Below are positions 1-5,911 of a stretch of 15,890 bases of DNA, piece by piece. Origin of the DNA: UBA7656 sp040755335. GTDB lineage: Bacteria > Acidobacteriota > Blastocatellia > UBA7656. The stretch spans positions 1 through 15,890 of the forward strand of contig JBFMAU010000147.1 of the NCBI GenBank assembly GCA_040755335.1, read 5' to 3'. Position 1 is the first letter of the stretch; each line of letters starts with the position of its first letter. Both the position numbers and the translations under genes were made by a program. A model generated the notes under the pieces. It was not told the DNA's origin. It did no database searches and saw nothing but the letters and a program-made list of their open reading frames with translations.

Positions 1-4
1 TCAT
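1..4 (-). CDS. Start codon of a divergent gene cut off by the left edge
   Basis: Read on the minus strand, an ATG lies at positions 4-2, preceded by a perfect Shine-Dalgarno AAGGAGG at 18-12 with a seven-base spacer. This is the strongest ribosome-binding site in the left part, so a gene almost certainly runs out of the window to the left. Nothing of its product is visible. It is divergent from a LysR-type regulator and is therefore the natural candidate for its regulatory target (inference from the usual layout of LysR genes). An ATG at 9-7 is rejected as start because it meets a stop after one codon. Confidence 0.7.
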
Positions 5-11
5 TGCATTT

Positions 12-18
12 CCTCCTT
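12..18 (-). promoter_or_regulatory. Ribosome-binding site of the left-edge divergent gene
   Basis: Minus-strand AAGGAGG, a full match to the consensus Shine-Dalgarno sequence, ends seven bases before the ATG at 4-2. It is the main evidence that the first bases of the window start a gene. Confidence 0.75.
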
Positions 19-154
19 ACGTCGCATCGATCTTGATTCAGGCTTACCCTTCAGCGAGCAGTCTTAATCGGTCAGGGTTGCAAACCGGGCATTTGTCCAA
101 GTATGAAACCGCGCGCCGAATTAAAGTTTATGCTCATCCTTGCTATTGAACGAC

Positions 155-170
155 ACGAATGAGGATTCGT
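155..170. promoter_or_regulatory. Perfect 16-base dyad in the divergent LysR regulatory region
   Basis: ACGAAT (155-160) and ATTCGT (165-170) are exact inverted copies around GAGG. The dyad lies between the divergent gene at the left edge and the LysR-type gene. LysR proteins bind dyads in exactly this position, so an operator is the likely role. A chance palindrome or an mRNA leader hairpin is possible. I could not place a convincing -35/-10 pair for either gene here. Confidence 0.45.
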
Positions 171-195
171 TTTATGGATTATGGTAATATCGGAA

Positions 196-210
196 ATTCA
201 CGTTATGAAT
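196..210. promoter_or_regulatory. ATTCA-N5-TGAAT dyad over the LysR start codon
   Basis: ATTCA (196-200) and TGAAT (206-210) are exact inverted copies, and T197/A209 satisfy the T-N11-A pattern typical of LysR-family binding sites. The site covers the preferred ATG at 205, so protein bound here would block expression of the regulator itself. It shares GAAT/ATTC half-sites with the dyad at 155-170. The role is inferred. Confidence 0.35.
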
Positions 211-1131
211 CTGCAATCGATAGACCTGAACCTGTTAGTCGTCTTCGAAGCTCTTATGGAAGAGCGCAACGTGACGCGGGCCGCCCGCAGAGTGGGACTC
301 AGCCAGCCCGCTATGAGCAATGCTTTGACCCGACTGCGTCGCACATTCGATGACGCGCTGCTGGTTCGCACTCCGAGCGGGATGAAGCCGACTGCTGCGG
401 CTCAATCGCTCATCGAACCTGTCAGAGCCGCGCTTGCGCAACTTCGCGCAGCGCTCGACGAAAAACCCGCTTTCGACGCCGCGGCCTCCCGACGCGCGTT
501 TCGTTTTCTGGCGAGCGATTATGTTGAAGTCATACTGCTTGCTCCGCTGGCAGGAAAGCTTCGTCGGGAAGCTCCGCTGTCGAGCATTCGAGTCTATCGC
601 CCTGCCAACGTATTTCAACCGCCTTCGCCCGCTTCTCTTGCGGATTCCTTCGATATCGCTGTGGGTTTTTTCCCTGACGCGCTTTCGCTCGACGCCGCGA
701 TTCGATCCCGCGTTCTCTTCGAAGAAGATAATGTCTGCATAGCGAGCAACAATCATCCTTCGATCAGAGGAAAAATTTCGATTCGCCAGTACGCCGCTGC
801 CTCTCACGCTGCGGTCTTCTATAAATCCGAAGGGCCGGGTGTGATCGACACTCTGCTTGCGCAAAAAGGCCTTGTGCGCAGAGTTGCCGTGCAGTCTCCG
901 CATTTTTGCGGTGTACCGTTTCTCGTGGCAGGCTCGGATTTGATAGCGACCGTCCCGCGACGGCTCGCCGAAAGATTCGCAAAATCCCTCGGCCTTCAAG
1001 TGCTGGCTGTGCCTTTTGCGATGCCGTCTTTTCGACTGACGATGCTGTGGCATCAGCGAATGGATGCAGACCCTGCTCACATCTGGATGCGCGATCTGGT
1101 GATCGATTCTGCGAAGGCGCGACGCCGATAG
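205..1131 (+). CDS. LysR-type transcriptional regulator (NodD-like group)
   Basis: A 308-residue DNA-binding transcription regulator. Residues 1-65 form the winged helix-turn-helix: the run DLNLLVVFEAL followed by ERNVTRAARRVGLSQPAMS and LTRLRR is typical of the NodD/NahR-like branch of LysR proteins. The rest, about residues 88-300, has the length and pattern of the two-lobed LysR effector-binding domain; the effector cannot be read from sequence. Full family length is about 300, so the gene is intact. I prefer ATG 205 because family members begin a few residues before 'DLNLL'; an in-frame ATG at 181 would add eight residues, and neither has a good ribosome-binding site. The gene is divergent from the one leaving at the left edge, the usual arrangement for a LysR regulator and its target. 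No terminator with a T-run is visible downstream. Confidence 0.93.
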   Translation: MNLQSIDLNLLVVFEALMEERNVTRAARRVGLSQPAMSNALTRLRRTFDDALLVRTPSGMKPTAAAQSLIEPVRAALAQLRAALDEKPAFDAAASRRAFRFLASDYVEVILLAPLAGKLRREAPLSSIRVYRPANVFQPPSPASLADSFDIAVGFFPDALSLDAAIRSRVLFEEDNVCIASNNHPSIRGKISIRQYAAASHAAVFYKSEGPGVIDTLLAQKGLVRRVAVQSPHFCGVPFLVAGSDLIATVPRRLAERFAKSLGLQVLAVPFAMPSFRLTMLWHQRMDADPAHIWMRDLVIDSAKARRR

Positions 1132-1384
1132 TCGCCCCATAAAAAAGTCTTCCCTTAAACGCGGCCAAGTGCATAATGGCATTGTTTCCGTTGCTCTTTG
1201 CCCCCAAAGATGGATGGTGATTTTAAGCCGGTAGCGAGAAGACAACCCTCAGGCATCTACCCGTCAGAATCATTCGCTATCTTCCCAGGTTAAGAAGTCG
1301 GCAGTGCCGCGGCTTCCTGCTCGCTTTGTCCTCGCCGTTTACTCGTGTTGCCGATATCGCCTTTTTTCCCCAAAGGTACTCATT
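1132..1384. other. Intergenic spacer after the LysR gene
   Basis: The 253 bases carry no convincing gene on either strand; the open frames crossing it on the minus strand are antisense shadows of the LysR gene. A five-base stem GCGAC/GTCGC straddles the LysR stop region but is followed by an A-run rather than a T-run, so it is not a rho-independent terminator in the plus direction. No clear promoter was found. Confidence 0.5.
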
Positions 1385-1609
1385 ATGGCCGGGATCAGCT
1401 TGAGGATACGTATCGCCTTTTCGATCACTGTGCTGCTCTCATTAGCATCCGAGTGGAGCGGACAGGCTTTAGCTCTCGATCCGCGCAAAGCCATTTCACT
1501 GTATGCGCATGATGAATGGCATAACTGCGATGGCCTGCCTTTCATTGTGCTTGCGGGAGTCGGATCGTTGTGCGTTGTACGTGCCGGTTCGTTTTCTATG
1601 TCCGCCTGA
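1385..1609 (+). pseudogene. N-terminal remnant of a two-component-regulator propeller sensor
   Basis: From ATG 1385 the frame encodes a signal-peptide-like start (MAGISLRIRIAFSITVLLSL...) and then ALDPRKAISLYAHDEWHNCDGLP. This closely resembles the mature N-terminus of large periplasmic sensors with two-component-regulator propellers, where 'LDP.K....Y.HD.W...DGLP' leads into the first beta-propeller repeat. Such proteins usually run to about 1000 residues, but here the match stops at GLP (about 1540). The frame then continues for roughly 23 unrelated residues to a stop, and I find no propeller continuation in the other two forward frames. The simplest reading is a deletion relic. A weak AAAGG lies nine bases before the ATG, so a 74-residue exported peptide could still be made. 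Confidence 0.6.
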
Positions 1610-1641
1610 AATCGGGCTTATAGAATTGCGTCGTTCTCGGG

Positions 1642-1647
1642 AAGGAG
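1642..1647 (+). promoter_or_regulatory. Ribosome-binding site of the RedB-like gene
   Basis: AAGGAG lies four bases before ATG 1652 and fixes the start of the first gene of the signalling unit. A TATAGA at 1619-1624 could be a -10 element, but no good -35 stands at the right distance. Confidence 0.6.
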
Positions 1648-1651
1648 TGCG

Positions 1652-2272
1652 ATGAAGAAGAAAGTCGTCATACTCAGTTGCGTTCTTTGGGCATCGGCGG
1701 TCGCGTTCGGCGTAAGCCGGATGCTTGACTATGAAACTTCGCCGGGCGATCAGGCATCTGCTCCTCATCGATGGCCTGCCGACAGCCGGATCGATCTATC
1801 AGTGGATCGCGCCACGCTGATTATGGCGGCTCACCCGCACTGCCCATGCACAAGGGCAAGCATGGGAGAGTTGGGAGAGCTTATGGCTTCCATCAAAGAT
1901 CGTGTGACGGTTTATGTCCTGTTCGTCAAACCCGCAGGGATGCATGAAAACTGGGAGAAGACCGATCTGTGGCGCGCGGCTGAAGGGATTCCCGGCGTGA
2001 TCGCTGTGTGCGATGAAGGTGGGATCGAGGCGAGGCGATTCGGATGCGAGACCTCCGGACAGGTGGTTCTCTACAACGCGCAGGGGCATCGGCTTTTCCA
2101 GGGCGGCATCACCATGGGGCGCGGGCGCGAGGGAGACAATGATGGAGCCGACACAATTTACCTTATGCTCACCGGAGGCAAAGTTGACAGGACAACATCC
2201 CCTGTATTCGGGTGTCCGGTTTTCGATCACGCGAAGCAGGACGGGGAAGACACATTATGTGGCAGGGAGTAA
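1652..2272 (+). CDS. RedB-like membrane-anchored thioredoxin-like protein
   Basis: A 206-residue protein. Residues 4-24 form one hydrophobic segment after MKKK, an uncleaved anchor or signal peptide, so the rest should face the periplasm. The core motif is HPHCPCTRAS at 61-70, with Cys64 and Cys66 in a CPC arrangement where thioredoxin-fold proteins hold their redox cysteines. Later features are FGCETSGQVVLYNAQG (130-145), the glycine-rich GGITMGRGREGDN (151-163) and FGCPVF near 186-191. I recognise this set from proteins named RedB; the biochemical function of that family is not established to my knowledge. Further cysteines at 120, 132, 188 and 203 could form disulfides or bind metal. Its stop codon is five bases before the kinase start, and the kinase ribosome-binding site lies inside its last codons, so the two are translationally linked. 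Confidence 0.8.
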   Translation: MKKKVVILSCVLWASAVAFGVSRMLDYETSPGDQASAPHRWPADSRIDLSVDRATLIMAAHPHCPCTRASMGELGELMASIKDRVTVYVLFVKPAGMHENWEKTDLWRAAEGIPGVIAVCDEGGIEARRFGCETSGQVVLYNAQGHRLFQGGITMGRGREGDNDGADTIYLMLTGGKVDRTTSPVFGCPVFDHAKQDGEDTLCGRE

Positions 2273-2277
2273 ATCCT

Positions 2278-5200
2278 ATGAACGATGAAGAAAAAATAAA
2301 TAGAGAGGCGGAGGTTTTGTTCGCCGAACAGCAGCAGCGCATATTCAAACGGACGGATCGGTTGTTTGCGAGCCTGATGCTCTTCGAATGGGTTGCCGGG
2401 ATCGCCGCGGCTCTCATACTTTCTCCAAAAACCTGGCGCGGCGCGGAAAGCCAGATTCACATCAATGTATGGGCATCGATTTTCCTCGGCGCGGCGATAA
2501 TTTCTCTGCCGGTCTATCTGGCACTTGCGCGACCCGGAAAGGCGTACACCCGTCATGCCATTGCTGTCGGACAGATGATGATTTCGGCGCTGCTCATTCA
2601 CATCAGCGGCGGAAGGATTGAGACGCATTTCCACGTCTTCGGCTCGCTGGCCTTTCTGGCTTTTTACCGGGATTGGAAAGTTCTCATATCGGCCTCGGCA
2701 GTCGTGGCCGTTGATCATCTACTGCGGGGAATCTTCTGGCCTCAATCGGTATTCGGGGTGCTTGCGGCAAGTCAGTGGAGATGGGTCGAGCATGCGGCGT
2801 GGGTCATTTTTGAAGACATATTTCTGATCAAGTCCTGCCTTCAGGGAGTGGAAGATATGCGGGCAGCGGCATATCGCGAAGCCAGACTTGAATCGACCAA
2901 CGACATCATCGAAAGCGCGATCATAGAGCGGATAGCAGAACTGCGGGCCAGCGAAGCTCGTTTCCGCTCGCTCAGCACATCATCTCCGGTCGGGATATTT
3001 CAGACCGACGCCGAAGGGCAATGCATATACACCAATGCCCGATGGCAGGAGATCGCAGGTCTCTCTCTTGACGAAAGCCTCGGCGATGGATGGAGTCAGC
3101 CAATTCATCCGGATGACAAACAATTCGTATTCGAGGAATGGTCAAGGTGCGCTGGCGAAGGACGCCCGTTCTCGCAGGAGTTCCGGTTCCTCACTCCGCA
3201 GGGAGATGTTCGCTGGGTACATACGCGGTCGAACGCGCTGCATTCAGATGACGGGGAAGTGATCGGACATGTGGGAACGACTGAAGACATAAACGAGCGC
3301 AAACAGACAGAAAGAATATTGCGCGAAGCAAAAGACGCAGCCGAAGCAGCCACTCGCGCGAAGTCCGAGTTTCTCGCCAATATGAGCCATGAAATCCGCA
3401 CTCCTATGAACGGCATCATAGGCATGACGGAGCTTTCTCTCGGGACAGACCTCACAGCCGAGCAGCGCGAATATCTTGAGATGGTCAAATCTTCCGCAGA
3501 TTCGCTGCTCTCGCTGCTCAACGACATTCTGGATTTTTCCAAAATAGAAGCCGGAAGGCTCACACTGGACTCGGCGGATTTCTGCCTGCGCGATTGCCTC
3601 GCCGCTACGATGAGAACGCTTGCCCTGCGCGCTCACGAGAAGGGTCTCGAATTGGCCTGCGATATAGCGCCCGACGCGCCCGATTATCTCGTCGGAGACG
3701 CAGGGCGCTTGCGACAGATCGTGGTCAATTTGGTGGGCAACTCCATCAAGTTTACAGGGCAGGGCGAGATCGTCCTTCGCGTCGAGACCGAGAGCCTCTC
3801 TTCGGAAGAAGCCGTTTTGCAGTTCGCCATCTCAGACACAGGCATAGGCATTCCTCCCGAAAAGCTGAAGCACATTTTCGATCCCTTCGAACAGGTCGAT
3901 GCCTCGACCACTCGCCGCTACGGAGGCACAGGGCTGGGGCTGGCTATAAGCTCGCAGCTTGCGCAGATGATGGGCGGCGAGATTTGGGCTGAAAGCGAAA
4001 CGGGGCGCGGCAGCACGTTTTATTTCACCGCGCGATTTCTCCTGCGAACCCAACCCTCCGAAAAGACCGCGCCTGTCATCCCGGTCAATCTGCAAGATAT
4101 GCGCGTGCTGGTCGTCGACGATAATGCTACGAACCGGCGCATTCTCGAAGTGATGCTCAGTCTGTGGGGCATGAAACCCGCTCTCGCAGATAGCGGCCCG
4201 TCCGGGCTTGAGGCGTTGAGGCAGGCTGCCCGCGAAGGCGCTCCTTTCGCGCTTGCGATCCTGGATTTTCACATGCCTGAGATGGACGGGTTTTCGCTTG
4301 CGGAGGCGATCCGCAGCGAAGAGCCTTTTTCGGAAATCCCTCTCATCCTTCTCACCTCGGCCACGCAGCAGAGAGTCGATTCGCGCTGCCGCGAGATTGG
4401 TATCAATGCCTACCTGATGAAGCCCATCACTCAATCGGCTCTGCTCGAAGTGATGACCGAAGTCCTCGGCTTCGAATTGCAGGGCCGACCTCAGCGCTCT
4501 GCCTCAACCCTTGCGGCGTTGCCTCCAGGCGCAATATCTCTGCGCGTGCTTCTGGTCGATGACAACGCGGTGAACCGGAGGCTCGGGGTGAAGATACTCG
4601 AACTACAGGGCCACACCGTCATTCTTGCCGACAACGGCGAGCAGGCCATAAAGGCGCACGCGAGCGATCATTTCGATGTGATTCTGATGGACGTGCAGAT
4701 GCCTGAGATGAACGGCTTCGAAGCGACAGCCGCAATAAGAGAAAGAGAGCGACTAACCGGGCATCACACCCCGGTCATAGCGATGACTGCCCGCGCGATG
4801 AAGGGAGACCGCGAAGAATGCCTCGCGGCAGGGATGGATGATTATGTGTCGAAGCCGTTCAGGGCCAACGAACTTTTCGAGGTGATCTACGCCCTGACGG
4901 ACAACTCGGCTCCTGCGCGCGAGCGGGCAGAGAGCGTTTCATCAGAGATCGCCGACGGCGTGATCGATGCGGAGGCGCTCATAGAAAACAGCCTCGGAAA
5001 TATGAACGTGATGCGCGAGTTGGTGGGGCTGTTTTTGGAAAACTATCAGGAAGCGATGGAGGCTCTGCGAGGAGCTATAGCGATGGGCGACGGTGAATCG
5101 GTCAATGAAGCGGCCCACAAACTGAAAGGGTCGCTGGGCGGGGTTCAGGCCAGAGCCGCCTGTCGCGTCGCCTTGCGTTTGGAGGAGATGGGAAGAGAGG

Positions 5201-5310
5201 GGGATTTGACCGAGGCGCTGGCGGCTATGGAGGAACTCGATTACGAAATCAGGCGGCTTTGTCTGGCGCTTGATGATTTATTACGCGATCCACAGGGATG
5301 CGCGGTTTGA
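2278..5310 (+). CDS. Hybrid histidine kinase: membrane sensor-PAS-HisKA-HATPase-REC-REC-HPt
   Basis: A 1010-residue phosphorelay kinase. Residues 30-190 are a hydrophobic sensor region with several membrane segments containing ISGGRIETHFHVFGSLAF and FYRDWK (109-134), a sensory module I know from methyl-accepting proteins, GGDEF proteins and kinases. A PAS domain follows (about 228-341, ending TEDINERK). Then come HisKA with phospho-acceptor His371 in SHEIRTPMNG, and the ATPase with GGTGLGL at 549-555. Two receiver domains have Asp663 (LDFHMPEMDG) and Asp805 (MDVQMPEMNG). A C-terminal HPt has His947 in AAHKLKG. All key residues are present, so phosphate can pass from His371 through Asp to His947 and on to a separate regulator, as in BarA/ArcB-type kinases. 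ATG 2278 is chosen for AGGGAG at 2264-2269; upstream in-frame starts lie inside the RedB-like gene. Confidence 0.95.
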   Translation: MNDEEKINREAEVLFAEQQQRIFKRTDRLFASLMLFEWVAGIAAALILSPKTWRGAESQIHINVWASIFLGAAIISLPVYLALARPGKAYTRHAIAVGQMMISALLIHISGGRIETHFHVFGSLAFLAFYRDWKVLISASAVVAVDHLLRGIFWPQSVFGVLAASQWRWVEHAAWVIFEDIFLIKSCLQGVEDMRAAAYREARLESTNDIIESAIIERIAELRASEARFRSLSTSSPVGIFQTDAEGQCIYTNARWQEIAGLSLDESLGDGWSQPIHPDDKQFVFEEWSRCAGEGRPFSQEFRFLTPQGDVRWVHTRSNALHSDDGEVIGHVGTTEDINERKQTERILREAKDAAEAATRAKSEFLANMSHEIRTPMNGIIGMTELSLGTDLTAEQREYLEMVKSSADSLLSLLNDILDFSKIEAGRLTLDSADFCLRDCLAATMRTLALRAHEKGLELACDIAPDAPDYLVGDAGRLRQIVVNLVGNSIKFTGQGEIVLRVETESLSSEEAVLQFAISDTGIGIPPEKLKHIFDPFEQVDASTTRRYGGTGLGLAISSQLAQMMGGEIWAESETGRGSTFYFTARFLLRTQPSEKTAPVIPVNLQDMRVLVVDDNATNRRILEVMLSLWGMKPALADSGPSGLEALRQAAREGAPFALAILDFHMPEMDGFSLAEAIRSEEPFSEIPLILLTSATQQRVDSRCREIGINAYLMKPITQSALLEVMTEVLGFELQGRPQRSASTLAALPPGAISLRVLLVDDNAVNRRLGVKILELQGHTVILADNGEQAIKAHASDHFDVILMDVQMPEMNGFEATAAIRERERLTGHHTPVIAMTARAMKGDREECLAAGMDDYVSKPFRANELFEVIYALTDNSAPARERAESVSSEIADGVIDAEALIENSLGNMNVMRELVGLFLENYQEAMEALRGAIAMGDGESVNEAAHKLKGSLGGVQARAACRVALRLEEMGREGDLTEALAAMEELDYEIRRLCLALDDLLRDPQGCAV

Positions 5311-5322
5311 AGGAAGGGACTT

Positions 5323-5781
5323 ATGACGAAGAGAGCGCACAAAATACTCATAGTCGATGATGAGCCGGTGAACCGAAAAATGTTGGAGAATCTGCTTGCC
5401 CAGAGCCACCATCCCGTAACGGCTTCCTCCGGGCAGGAGGCCGTAGAGATACTTGAGCGCGAAGAAGTATCGTTGCTCATAACCGACCAGCAGATGCCGG
5501 GAATGAAGGGGACTGAACTCATAAGCCTCGCTCGCGCGATCAATCCCGATATGGTCTGTATGCTGATGTCGGGAGTCAACGACACAGGCGTTTTCATAGA
5601 CGCGCTGACGAAATCGGGAGCCGTGCGAATAATAAACAAGCCATGGAAGGCTCAACCTCTCCTTGAGGATATCGAAGCGGCGCTTTATCGCTACGAAAGT
5701 TTTCAGGAGAGCAAACAGGCGATAGACCGCCTCAGGCATGCGACCGAGAGCATGGACAAAACGATCAAGAGTCTCAAGTGA
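5323..5781 (+). CDS. Single-domain response regulator (REC only)
   Basis: A 152-residue cytoplasmic receiver. Residues 6-122 form the REC domain: acidic pair Asp12/Asp13 in LIVDDEP, phospho-acceptor Asp55 in ITDQQMPGMKG, Ser83 as the switch residue and Lys106 in NKPW, a form common in RpfG-class receivers. The last 30 residues are charged and helical (YRYESFQESKQAIDRLRHATESMDKTIKSLK) and look like a short coiled coil; no DNA-binding, HD-GYP or GGDEF output domain is attached. It starts 12 bases after the kinase stop, with AAGGAAGGG just upstream of the ATG, so it is co-expressed and is the likely receiver of phosphate from the kinase HPt domain. Output must come through a protein partner not encoded in this window. 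Confidence 0.92.
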   Translation: MTKRAHKILIVDDEPVNRKMLENLLAQSHHPVTASSGQEAVEILEREEVSLLITDQQMPGMKGTELISLARAINPDMVCMLMSGVNDTGVFIDALTKSGAVRIINKPWKAQPLLEDIEAALYRYESFQESKQAIDRLRHATESMDKTIKSLK

Positions 5782-5802
5782 CGCGGCTCGAAACTGAGCG
5801 CG

Positions 5803-5840
5803 CGAAAAAGACAGAGGGCGGGCATAATAGCGCCGCCCTC
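5803..5840 (-). terminator. Hairpin with T-run downstream of the M28 peptidase gene
   Basis: GAGGGCGG (5814-5821) and CCGCCCTC (5833-5840) form a perfect eight-base-pair stem with an 11-base loop. Read on the minus strand the stem is followed by TGTCTTTTTC, a T-run expected of a rho-independent terminator, so it serves leftward transcription from the peptidase gene. In the plus direction there is no T-run, but the hairpin also separates the convergent response-regulator gene. Confidence 0.6.
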
Positions 5841-5869
5841 CGTCGAAACAATTCTGCCTGCTGTTCCAA

Positions 5870-5911
5870 CAGAAAACTCAACGCGCCTGAAGCGTTTCAT
5901 CACGGCGCGTT
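5870..5911 (-). terminator. Hairpin directly at the M28 peptidase stop codon
   Basis: AACGCGCC (5880-5887) and GGCGCGTT (5904-5911) are exact inverted copies, eight GC-rich base pairs with a 16-base loop. On the minus strand the stem starts at the last base of the peptidase stop codon TGA (5913-5911) and is followed by GAGTTTTCTG. It is a probable first terminator, with the hairpin at 5814-5840 behind it. Confidence 0.5.

Noticed and set aside
1118..1150. Possible terminator after the LysR gene (GCGAC/GTCGC stem)
   Set aside because: Stem of only five base pairs and followed by A's, not T's, in the direction of transcription.
235..1245. 336-residue open frame on the minus strand opposite the LysR gene
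   Set aside because: Arg/Ser-rich, no family pattern, entirely antisense to a well-supported gene.
2212..2277. Longer start for the hybrid kinase inside the RedB-like gene
   Set aside because: Would overlap the conserved end of the RedB-like protein; ATG 2278 has AGGGAG at a proper distance and gives a normal N-terminus.
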